In this document: one piece after another, positions 13,752-21,618 of the stretch
Layout of the letters: every line of letters begins with the position of its first letter
How positions within the stretch are numbered: position 1 is the first letter of the stretch
Origin: Candidatus Latescibacterota bacterium
GTDB taxonomy: Bacteria; Krumholzibacteriota; Krumholzibacteriia; LZORAL124-64-63
NCBI GenBank assembly: GCA_030658975.1
Contig: JAUSBL010000129.1
Coordinates: forward strand, 1 to 42,266
Direction: 5' to 3'
Length of the DNA: 42,266 nucleotides
Program-made: the position numbers and the translations under genes
The notes under the pieces: generated by a model
What the model saw: only the letters and a program-made list of their open reading frames with translations
The model's database searches: none
What the model was told of the DNA's origin: nothing

Positions 13752-15662
13752 TCAGCGGCCTCCCTCTTCCTGCCAGCGCAGGCGCTGTTCGAGCTGGTCG
13801 ACGTAGGCCGCCTGCTTGGCCTCGTACTCGCTCGACACGGCCCGCAGTTTGGGGTCGATCACCCAGTAGATGACGCCCGCCCCGCCGACCGCGCCCAGCA
13901 GCAGCAGCAGGCCGCCTGTCTGCATCAGCAACAGTTTGGTCACCCCGAGCATCAGCGCGGCGAAGACCAGCGGCGACAGGATCACGGCGATCCAGTCCTC
14001 GCGGGTCCAGGCGTCGGCCTGCTCGGGCGTCCAGACGCGGCGGATCAGGGGGCGGCGGCCCTCGCCCGGCGTCACGCCGTGCCGCGCAGGCGCCTCGACG
14101 ATCAGCCCGCGCCGCACGGCCTCGCGGTGCACGGGCCCCCAGCGGCCCAGCGGCCGGGTCATCACGTAGTAGCGCACCAGGCGGTCCATGTTCTCGGGCC
14201 GCGTGAGCAGGGTGACGGGCACGAAGACCACGGCGCCCAGGGCCATCAGCAGCCAGAACTGCAGGTAGTCCGGCAGCGCGGGCAGCACGCCGAACTCGGG
14301 CAGGATCCACACCACCAGCCAGGACATGCCGAGGTTGGCCATCCAGCCCGCCAGGTAGCCCCAGGCGTTGAAGCGCCACCAGACGACCTGCAGGATGTTG
14401 GGCAGCCAGATGCCGGCCATCATCAGCCACAGCGCGAAGATCAGCCAGCGTGTGATCTCCTGCATCATCAGCCCGTAGAAGAAGGAGCCGATCAGCAGGG
14501 CGAAGGTGGACCAGCGGCCGACCCAGACCAGCTGCTTCTCGGTCGCCTCGGGGCGCAGGTAGCGCTGGTAGATGTCGCGCGTGAAGTAGAGCGCGCCCAG
14601 GTTCAGGTGGCTGGAGATGGTCGAGAGGTGGATGGCCAGGACGGCGCCGAAGAACACGCCGACCAGGCCGACCGGCAGCAGCTCGAAGCCCATGCGGAAC
14701 CAGCCCAGCTCGTACTGCGCGGCGTCGGTGAGGTGCGGCAGCATCGAGAAGAAGGCCAGGATGCCCGCGGCCCAGAACCCGTTGCGGATCAGGGTGACGG
14801 CGCCGCCGGCCCAGAGGCCGTAGGTCGCGTCGCGCACCGTCTTCGCCGACTGGATGCGCTGGGCCTCGACGTACCAGTCGAGGCTCGTGCCCATCCCGAA
14901 GCCGCCGATCACCGAGATCACGAGCATGGTCAGCCACCAGGCGATGGGGAAGTCGCCGGTGAACCAGCCGGTGAAGGCGAAGGCGTCCAGGCGCCACTGC
15001 TGGCCGAGCGCCGTGATGTTCGAGGTCACGGCCTCCGGCCCGCCCGCGGCGGCCAGGCCCACCACCGTGACCATGACGATGGCGAAGACCGCGACGATCC
15101 CCTGCAGGAAGTCGCCCATCACCACGCCCCAGTAGCCGGCGGCCAGCGTGTAAAAAGCGGTGATCATGCTCGGCAGCACCAGGCCCACCCACACCGGCCA
15201 GCCGAAGGCCAGGGCGCAAACCTTGCCCATGGCGATGCCCACCCAGCCCAGGATGAACATGTTCATGAACACCTGCCAGCCGGCCATCCAGCCCCGCAGC
15301 AGCTCGGCGCCCAGGCCGCCGAAGCGCTGGGTCTGCCACTCGGCCTGGGTGTAGGCCAGCGAGCGGCGGAAGATGCGCGCCGAGACGAAGGCGCCGATGG
15401 CGGTCCAGGCCGTGAAGAACGTGTACCAGAGTCCGCGCAGTCCGTTGGCGTAGATGACGCCGGCGATCCACATCGGCGTGTCGGTGGCGGTGTGGGTGCT
15501 GAACACCGACGAGGCCGGCAGCCACCAGGGCAGCCCGCGGCCGGCGAGGAAGAAGTCGCTCTCCGAGCGCCGCCCCAGCCGGTAGAAGAAGAAGGCCCCG
15601 CCCACCATCAGCAGCAGGTACGCGGCCGCCCAGAAGATGTCCAGATTGGTGAAGTGTCCCAC
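13752..15662 (-). CDS. Sodium:solute symporter family (SSS) transporter
   Basis: 636 aa from GTG 15662 (AAGGCGG 4 nt upstream); a longer start at 15701 would add a poorly matching Pro-rich peptide. About 13-14 hydrophobic segments fit the SSS fold. The family pattern is visible in SESDFFLAGRGLPWWLPASS and FSTHTATDTPMWIAG near the N-terminus, and SLDWYVEAQRIQSAKTVRDA in the middle. The last about 130 residues are a charged soluble stretch, two helices and a Gln/Glu-rich end (EAKQAAYVDQLEQRLRWQEE). Substrate is unknown; the GH92 gene downstream suggests a sugar or glycan product. Uptake would use the Na+ gradient, which the upstream decarboxylase can build. Confidence 0.88.
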   Translation of the reverse strand: MGHFTNLDIFWAAAYLLLMVGGAFFFYRLGRRSESDFFLAGRGLPWWLPASSVFSTHTATDTPMWIAGVIYANGLRGLWYTFFTAWTAIGAFVSARIFRRSLAYTQAEWQTQRFGGLGAELLRGWMAGWQVFMNMFILGWVGIAMGKVCALAFGWPVWVGLVLPSMITAFYTLAAGYWGVVMGDFLQGIVAVFAIVMVTVVGLAAAGGPEAVTSNITALGQQWRLDAFAFTGWFTGDFPIAWWLTMLVISVIGGFGMGTSLDWYVEAQRIQSAKTVRDATYGLWAGGAVTLIRNGFWAAGILAFFSMLPHLTDAAQYELGWFRMGFELLPVGLVGVFFGAVLAIHLSTISSHLNLGALYFTRDIYQRYLRPEATEKQLVWVGRWSTFALLIGSFFYGLMMQEITRWLIFALWLMMAGIWLPNILQVVWWRFNAWGYLAGWMANLGMSWLVVWILPEFGVLPALPDYLQFWLLMALGAVVFVPVTLLTRPENMDRLVRYYVMTRPLGRWGPVHREAVRRGLIVEAPARHGVTPGEGRRPLIRRVWTPEQADAWTREDWIAVILSPLVFAALMLGVTKLLLMQTGGLLLLLGAVGGAGVIYWVIDPKLRAVSSEYEAKQAAYVDQLEQRLRWQEEGGR

Positions 15663-15811
15663 GTGACCGCCTTGGCCGGGGGCCGGAAAGGGGGATAACA
15701 CGTTGCGCGGCCCGGAGTATACCCGCGCCCACGGCGGCGGGAAAGGCCGAACGTCGCTGCCGGAATCGCCGACTTCAGCTATCTTGGCGCGACACGAGGG
15801 AGGGGGTCGCC

Positions 15812-17152
15812 GTGAACAACGCGCGCAAACGGCCCTGGTTGGGCCGGTTGTTCGGCCGGGCCGCGGCTGCGGACGGGCCGGCCTACGAGGACCTGCAGGA
15901 CCGCAACGAGACCCTCGAACGGGTGGTCGCGGAACTCACCGCCTTGAACGAACTGGCCGGCGAGATCGGGGCTTCGTTCAATTCCCGCTACATCATCAGC
16001 AAGATCGTCGACCGCTCGCGTCGCGCCACGGACGCGGAGCAGGCGTCGGTCACCCTGCTCACGCCGGGATCGCCCACCACGGCCGAAACGCTGTGGCGCG
16101 ATCTGGGCAGCGCGTACGACCGCGAGCAATACCACCTCGACCGCCATCTGCTCGGCTGGATGCTGCACCACCGCAAGCCGCTGCTGTCCAACGACCCGCA
16201 CCACGACGAGCGCCTGCGCGGTGCGAACCTCCCGGCATCGGTGCGCTCGCTGCTCTGCCTGCCGCTGTTGCTGCGGCTCGAGGTGATCGGGGTGTTGGCG
16301 GTCACCAACAAGCGCCACGGCGGTTTCGACGACGCGGACCAGCGGCTGCTCGGCATCATCGCCATGCAGTCGGCCCAGGTCGTCGAGAACGCCCGTCTGT
16401 TCGAAGACAGCAAGCAGCTCGACAGCATGCGCGACGAGGTGCGGTTGGCGCAGGAGATCCAGCAGCACCTGCTGCCCGCGGCGGCGCCGACGGTGCCCGG
16501 CTACGAGCTGGCCGGGATCAGCCTGCCCGCCCGCGACGTGGGCGGCGACTACTTCGACTTCGTGCCGCTGGAGGACGGGCGTCTGGCGCTGGCGCTGGGG
16601 GACGTTTCGGGCAAGGGGCTGCCCGCCTCGCTGCTGATGGCCAATCTCCAGGCGGCGCTGCGCGGCCAGCTGCACTTCGAGTCCTCGGCGGCGACCTGCA
16701 CGCGGCGCCTGAACCGGCATCTGCACCGCTGCACGGCGACCCACCGTTTCGCCACCTTGTTCCTGGGCCTGCTCGACCCGCTTCGGCACGAGGTGGTGAC
16801 CTGCAACGCCGGCCACGAGCGGCCGCTGCATTTCCGCGCCGACGGCGTCGTCGAGCGCCCCGCCGCGGGCGGTCTGCCGCTGGGAGTCCTGGAGGACTTC
16901 GACTACGAGCAACAGACCACGGCGCTGGCGCCGGGGGACCTGCTGCTGGTCTACTCGGACGGTGTCACCGACGCGGAGGCCCCCGGCGGCGAGCCCTTCG
17001 GCGAGGAGCGACTTCTCGCGGTGGCCGGCGGGGCGCGGGGGATTTCGGCGCAGGAGATCGTGACGCGCGTCATGGACGCCGTGCGCGAGCACGTCCGCGA
17101 CGCCGACCCCTTCGACGACGTCACGCTGCTGGCGCTGCGCCGCCTGGACTGA
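15812..17152 (+). CDS. GAF domain - SpoIIE/PP2C-type phosphatase
   Basis: 446 aa from a GTG with GGGAGGGGG just upstream. Order: short coiled coil (about 22-50), GAF sensor domain (about 50-200), linker helix (200-225), then the PP2C/SpoIIE domain (about 230-446). Metal-binding residues are visible in RDVGGDYFDF (D242, D246), LGDVSGKGLPASLLMANLQ (D264) and the C-terminal YSDGVTD and DDVTLLAL. Such RsbU/RsbP-type enzymes dephosphorylate anti-anti-sigma or similar proteins. No sigma, anti-sigma or STAS gene is adjacent, so the target is unknown. No membrane helix; cytoplasmic. Confidence 0.9.
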   Translation: MNNARKRPWLGRLFGRAAAADGPAYEDLQDRNETLERVVAELTALNELAGEIGASFNSRYIISKIVDRSRRATDAEQASVTLLTPGSPTTAETLWRDLGSAYDREQYHLDRHLLGWMLHHRKPLLSNDPHHDERLRGANLPASVRSLLCLPLLLRLEVIGVLAVTNKRHGGFDDADQRLLGIIAMQSAQVVENARLFEDSKQLDSMRDEVRLAQEIQQHLLPAAAPTVPGYELAGISLPARDVGGDYFDFVPLEDGRLALALGDVSGKGLPASLLMANLQAALRGQLHFESSAATCTRRLNRHLHRCTATHRFATLFLGLLDPLRHEVVTCNAGHERPLHFRADGVVERPAAGGLPLGVLEDFDYEQQTTALAPGDLLLVYSDGVTDAEAPGGEPFGEERLLAVAGGARGISAQEIVTRVMDAVREHVRDADPFDDVTLLALRRLD

Positions 17153-17167
17153 ACCGTCCGCCGCCCG

Positions 17168-17518
17168 TCACCGCGACGGCGGGTTGATGATCATGCGCGG
17201 CGGGCTGTTCGCCACCGCGAAGTCGTCCGCGTCGCGGCTGTAGACGGCGTAGGCGAAGCGGACCTGGTTCGCGACGTAACCCACCTCGACCTCGGCGCGC
17301 CAGGGTTTGCCGGGAACCAGGTCGATCACCTGCTGCGCGAAGATGCCCGGCACTGGGAAGAACAGGCTGCCGCCCAGGGCGCCGTCGTACTCGAAGACGA
17401 GCCGGTCGCCTTCCTCGGCTTCGATCACGCCGGGGGTGACGACGAAGGTGCCGTGATCGGCGGTGATGGTGATGGGCATCCTCTTGGGTTCCGTATTGTT
17501 GGGTTGAGTCAGCGTCAT
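17168..17518 (-). CDS. Small beta-strand-rich protein next to kinase, unknown
   Basis: 116 aa, no signal peptide. After a polar N-terminus it has alternating strands (ITITADHGTFVVTPGVIEAE, LVFEYDGALGGSLFFP) and ends FAVANSPPRMIINPPSR, a pattern like a small cupredoxin-like sandwich but without copper ligands. AGGAGAAGGG just before the ATG at 17518 supports this start. It lies 33 nt downstream of the Ser/Thr kinase gene on the same strand, probably in one transcript, and may be its substrate or partner. No family recognised. Confidence 0.6.
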   Translation of the reverse strand: MTLTQPNNTEPKRMPITITADHGTFVVTPGVIEAEEGDRLVFEYDGALGGSLFFPVPGIFAQQVIDLVPGKPWRAEVEVGYVANQVRFAYAVYSRDADDFAVANSPPRMIINPPSR

Positions 17519-17551
17519 CCCTTCTCCTTTCGGCGGCGCGCGGCCGCGTGG

Positions 17552-20122
17552 TCAGGTTCCGTACTTCGCCACGATCGCCCGATAGCGGGGGGTCGAGCGC
17601 AACTCCCGCAATCCCGGATAGAACTCGATCTTCGCCAGGGACAGGCCGGTGGCGCAGGCGCGCTCCAGCCAGTCGAGGGCCGCCTGGCGGTGGCCGAGCT
17701 GCTCGTTGGCGTCGGCCGCGGCGAACATCGCTTCGGGGTTAAGATCGCTTTGCTGCTCCAGGCGGGACAGGTAGGTGTCCGCCTGTGCGGCGTTGCCGAG
17801 GCGGGCGTGGAAGGTCGCCAGGTCGGCGATGGTGTAGGCGTCGTCGGGATACCGGCTCAGCTCGCCGGTCGCCAGGCGGATGGCCTCGGCGAAGGCGGCC
17901 GCGGACGAGTCGCGCAGGGCGGGCGCCCAGTAGTACGACTCCGCGAGCTGGCCCCAGATGGAATACTGTTCGCGGTCGATGTCCAGGGCGAGGCGGTACA
18001 TGTCGATCGCGTCGCCGAAGCGGCGGCCGTAGAAGTAGAGACCGCCCAGGCCCGAGTAGGCCTCGTACGAGGGCGACAGGGCGAGGGACTTCTCGAACGT
18101 CGCGGTCGCGTCCCCATACTGCTCGAGCTCGAACTGAGCCGCGGCGAGGTGGTTGTACCCGAGGTGGTTGTTCGGCGTCAGCGAAACCACGCGGCGGTAG
18201 CAGTCGACGGCGTCCGGGTAGTGGGCCTCGTAGTAGTAGAACGAACCCAGGCGCAGAAGGGCGTCGGTGGAGCCCGGCTGCACGTCCACGGCCCGGCGGA
18301 AGGCGGTCTCGGAGGCGGCCTTGTTTCCCTTCTGGTACTGGACGGCGGCGAGCCGGTCGAGAGCCCATTCCTGTCGGGGGTCGAGCGCGAGGGCGCGCTC
18401 GAGCGAGAGGATCGCCGCGTCGGGGTCTCCCCAGCGCGACTGGATCTCGCCCAGCACGATCCAGGGCCAGGGCAGGAGCGAATCGAGCACGGAGGCGCGG
18501 CGCAGGCAGCCCTCGGCCTGGACGGCCACAAGCGAGTCCGTGCCGCCGCCGCCCAGCCAGAGCGCGCGCCCCAGCCCCGTCCAGGCGCAGGCGAAGGACG
18601 AATCCTGCGCGACGGCGGACCGGAAGTTGTCGGCGGCCGTCGCGGGATCGGGATTCCCCCGGCTCGGGAAGAGGCGGCCGTATCCGTGCAGCAACGCGAT
18701 GAACGCCGCGGGCACGGTGGTGCCGCCGCGGGTCGACGGGCGCAGTTCGCCGTCGGACGCCGCCACGCCGAGCACCTCCGCGGCCAGCAGGGGCACCCGC
18801 TGCTGCCAGGTCTCGAGGTTGGCCAGGTCGTCGGTCAGGTCGCGGGTCGTCTGCTCGTGGCGCGCGGCGTCGTAGCCGATCAGGTTCAGGGCGATGCGGT
18901 CGCCGTCGAAGCGCAGCGTGCCGCCGATCGTGCGGTCGACGCCGAGCAGCAGACGGGCGCGGTCGCTGCCCGTCACCTCGTGCCCGTACACGTGGCGCTG
19001 CGGAACGACCCAGAAGGAATGATCATCGCGCGCCAGTTCCGCGAGCCGGTCGGCCAGCAGGCAGGTCAGGCCGTCGGCGAAGACCCGCGCGTCCTCGCCG
19101 CCGCCGGCGACCTCGAAGGGCAGGACGGCGGCGCCCCGCGAAGGGCCGCCGCCGAGGGAGAGCAGACGCCGGACGGAGTCCCGCACGGGCGACGAAAGAG
19201 CCGCCACGACGACGAGCAGGGTCACGGCGAGGACCAGGGGCCAGGCGCCGGGTCTGGTCCGGGGACCGGCGATCCGCGCCCGGCGGCGGGGCGGAGCCGA
19301 GACCAGACGCAGCGCCTGGTCCAGGTCCTGCTGCAGGTCGGCGGCCGACGCGTAGCGCGCGCCCGCGTCCTTGGCCAGGCAGCCGCGCAGGATGGGCTCG
19401 CAGATCGCCGAGACCGCACGTTCCGCCCCCGATGCGGACAGCGGCGCCGGCTTCTCGTGAACGATGGCGTAGAGCAGCGCCGGTTCGCTCTCGCCGGAAA
19501 AGGGAAGCCGTCCGGTCAGCATCTCGAAGAGCACCACGCCGAGGGCCCAGAGATCGGCGGCGTGCCCCACTTCAGCTCCCTGCACCTGCTCGGGCGACAT
19601 GTAGGCGGCGGTGCCGACCGTCGCGCCCGTGCGGGTGAGCCTGTGGGCGCCCTGCAGCCGCGCCAGGCCGAAATCGACGATCTTGACCTCGTCGTCGCCG
19701 GTGATCATGAGGTTGGCGGGTTTGATGTCGCGGTGGACCACGCCGTGCCGCCAGGCGTGCGTCAGCCCGGCCGCCATCTGGCGCGCGTAGGAGAGGGCCG
19801 TGGCGGTGTCCAGGGGTCCCCGCGCCAGGATCGACTTCAGCGATTCGCCGTCGTAGTAACGCATGACGATGAAGTGCCGGCCGTCGTCGGTCTGGTCGAT
19901 CTCGTGGACGGTGCAGATGTTCGGATGATCGAGGGAAGCGGCGGCGTGGGCTTCGCGCAGGAAGCGCTGCGTGGCGTCCACGTCGCCGGTCAGCTCGGGA
20001 GGCAGGAACTTCAGGGCCACCGACCGGCTCAGGCGCAGGTCTTCCGCGCGGTAGACGACTCCCATCGCGCCGCCGCCGATGCGGCTCGTGATCCGGTAAT
20101 GGGAGACGACGTCGCCGACCAT
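17552..20122 (-). CDS. Membrane Ser/Thr protein kinase with C-terminal TPR repeats
   Basis: 856 aa; the start at 20122 has GGAGG 5 nt upstream and begins one strand before the Gly-rich loop. Kinase domain residues about 8-275: GGGAMGVVYRAE, VALKF (K38), VVHRDIKPANLM (D132), IVDFGLA (D150) and GTAAYMSPEQ, all intact. One membrane helix follows (about 293-311). The rest, facing outside or the periplasm if the kinase is inside, holds a region that resembles FlgO/TolB-like sensor modules in similar kinases (about 325-450) and then at least seven TPR-like repeats (about 480-830). Typical Hanks-type signalling kinase; signal and substrate unknown. A weak promoter is placed at 20238-20267. Confidence 0.92.
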   Translation of the reverse strand: MVGDVVSHYRITSRIGGGAMGVVYRAEDLRLSRSVALKFLPPELTGDVDATQRFLREAHAAASLDHPNICTVHEIDQTDDGRHFIVMRYYDGESLKSILARGPLDTATALSYARQMAAGLTHAWRHGVVHRDIKPANLMITGDDEVKIVDFGLARLQGAHRLTRTGATVGTAAYMSPEQVQGAEVGHAADLWALGVVLFEMLTGRLPFSGESEPALLYAIVHEKPAPLSASGAERAVSAICEPILRGCLAKDAGARYASAADLQQDLDQALRLVSAPPRRRARIAGPRTRPGAWPLVLAVTLLVVVAALSSPVRDSVRRLLSLGGGPSRGAAVLPFEVAGGGEDARVFADGLTCLLADRLAELARDDHSFWVVPQRHVYGHEVTGSDRARLLLGVDRTIGGTLRFDGDRIALNLIGYDAARHEQTTRDLTDDLANLETWQQRVPLLAAEVLGVAASDGELRPSTRGGTTVPAAFIALLHGYGRLFPSRGNPDPATAADNFRSAVAQDSSFACAWTGLGRALWLGGGGTDSLVAVQAEGCLRRASVLDSLLPWPWIVLGEIQSRWGDPDAAILSLERALALDPRQEWALDRLAAVQYQKGNKAASETAFRRAVDVQPGSTDALLRLGSFYYYEAHYPDAVDCYRRVVSLTPNNHLGYNHLAAAQFELEQYGDATATFEKSLALSPSYEAYSGLGGLYFYGRRFGDAIDMYRLALDIDREQYSIWGQLAESYYWAPALRDSSAAAFAEAIRLATGELSRYPDDAYTIADLATFHARLGNAAQADTYLSRLEQQSDLNPEAMFAAADANEQLGHRQAALDWLERACATGLSLAKIEFYPGLRELRSTPRYRAIVAKYGT

Positions 20123-20237
20123 GGGTGCCTCCGTTGTCGACAAACCCGCCTGTCCCGATCCCTGCGGCGATCGTGGGCGAATCCGGCGCTGGTAGCCATC
20201 CGTGACGCTGCGGCTTGCTCCCTCTGGAAGCGCCGTC

Positions 20238-20267
20238 AATATCGCACATTTGGAGTCCTGTTTGCAA
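20238..20267 (-). promoter_or_regulatory. Possible promoter of the kinase gene
   Basis: On the minus strand: TTGCAA (20267-20262), 18-bp spacer, GATATT (20243-20238). Four of six matches in the -10. The spacing to the kinase ATG (115 nt) allows a leader. Confidence 0.28.
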
Positions 20268-20325
20268 ATGGAGCGGGCCGCGCGGGAAACTGGCGAAAAA
20301 CCCCGCCATCCCCCATCATCCCCCC

Positions 20326-21504
20326 ATGTTCGAGTACCAGCAGCACCGCCGCTATTTCGCCCAGTGCGCGCAGGGTCTGGAAGACCTGCTCGTCGAGGAG
20401 CTGCGCGAGCTGGGCGCCGAGCCGGAGACGCCCGGCCGCCAGGGCGTGGGCTTCCTGGCCGACCCGGCGGCGCTCTACCGCACGGTCTACCGCACGCGGC
20501 TGGCCGCCCGCGTGCTGGCGCCGCTGATCACCTTCGACTGTCACAGCGACCGCTACCTCTACACCACCGCCCGCAAGCTGGACTGGGACGTCCTGCTGAC
20601 GCCCGCGACCACCTTCGCCGTGGACGCCACCGTCTCGCAGAGCAACCTCGACCACTCCCAGTTCGCGGCCCAGCGGCTCAAGGACGCCATCGTCGACCAC
20701 TTCCGCGAGTCGACGGGCAGCCGCCCGAGCGTGGACCGCCGCGCGCCGCAGCTGCTGCTGAACCTGCACGTGCGCCAGAACCGCGCCGTGATCAGCCTGG
20801 ACCTCGGCGGCGGCGCCCTGCACCGCCGCGGCTACCGCACCGAGGCGGGGGAGGCCCCGCTGCAGGAGACCCTGGCCGCGGCGATCGTGCGCCTGAGCGG
20901 CTGGGACGGCGAGGGCCCCCTGCACGATCCGATGTGCGGCTCGGGCACGCTGCTGGCCGAGGCGTGGCTGTCGGCCTCGCGCATCCCGGCAGGCTGGCTG
21001 CGCGCGCAGCTGGCGCCGCCGTGGGCGCTGCTGCCCGACTTCGACGAGCAGGCGTGGGTCGAGGTGCGCCGCGAGGCGGCGGCGATGCGGCGCAGGCTGG
21101 AACCGGGTCTGGTGAGCGGCGCCGACCTCGACCGCGACGTGGTGAAGACCGCCCGCGCCAACCTGGCGAAACTGCCCGGCGGCGCGGCCATCGGCCTGGG
21201 CGTTGCCGACGCGCGCGACCTCGCCCTGCCGCCCGGCGCCACGGTCCTGACCAACCCGCCCTTCGGCGTGCGGCTCGGGCAGCGGCGCGAGGTCGAGGCG
21301 CTCTACAAGGCCCTCGGGGACGCCCTGAAGCGGCGCTGCGCGGGGACGACGGCCTGGATCCTGTGCGGGGACACGGGGCTCGTCGGGCATCTCGGGCTGC
21401 GGCCCGCGCAGCGCGTGCCGCTGTGGAACGGGGGGATCGAGTGTCGGCTGGTGCGGCTGGATCTCTTCGCCGGATTCCGCAAGACGGCGCCCGGCACGCC
21501 GTGA
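20326..21504 (+). CDS. THUMP-type class I SAM-dependent RNA methyltransferase (RlmL/Trm14-like)
   Basis: 392 aa. The N-terminal half (about 1-160) is a THUMP/ferredoxin-like region for RNA binding (RRYFAQCAQGLEDLLVEELR, SQFAAQRLKDAIVDHF). The methyltransferase domain follows, with SAM motif LHDPMCGSGTLLAEAWL (about 205) and the catalytic NPPFG (TNPPFGVRLG, about 310), as in N2-guanine methyltransferases of the RlmL N-domain type. It is probably an rRNA or tRNA guanine methyltransferase; the exact site is not readable. No clear Shine-Dalgarno precedes the ATG. The stop overlaps the -35 box region of the next gene's promoter. Confidence 0.9.
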   Translation: MFEYQQHRRYFAQCAQGLEDLLVEELRELGAEPETPGRQGVGFLADPAALYRTVYRTRLAARVLAPLITFDCHSDRYLYTTARKLDWDVLLTPATTFAVDATVSQSNLDHSQFAAQRLKDAIVDHFRESTGSRPSVDRRAPQLLLNLHVRQNRAVISLDLGGGALHRRGYRTEAGEAPLQETLAAAIVRLSGWDGEGPLHDPMCGSGTLLAEAWLSASRIPAGWLRAQLAPPWALLPDFDEQAWVEVRREAAAMRRRLEPGLVSGADLDRDVVKTARANLAKLPGGAAIGLGVADARDLALPPGATVLTNPPFGVRLGQRREVEALYKALGDALKRRCAGTTAWILCGDTGLVGHLGLRPAQRVPLWNGGIECRLVRLDLFAGFRKTAPGTP

Positions 21505-21534
21505 TTGAAGCCATGTTTTCATTTATGCTAGAAT
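21505..21534 (+). promoter_or_regulatory. Likely promoter of the secreted repeat protein
   Basis: TTGAAG (21505-21510), 18-bp spacer, TAGAAT (21529-21534) with an extended -10 TG at 21526-21527. It lies in a short AT-rich patch between two GC-rich genes. Confidence 0.55.
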
Positions 21535-21618
21535 AGCCCGCCATCATCCGGCGTGTGATTGCCGACGCCCGCAGCATCGCATCTCGGAACTGCGTACTCA
21601 TCCTGGGGGGAGGATGAC

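Noticed and set aside
17161..17182. Terminator between the phosphatase and the small beta protein genes
   Set aside because: The stem has a bulge and overlaps the end of the coding region; too weak to list.
17453..20527. Long open frame antisense to the kinase
   Set aside because: Same GC-driven shadow; no motif, and the kinase motifs are intact on the other strand.
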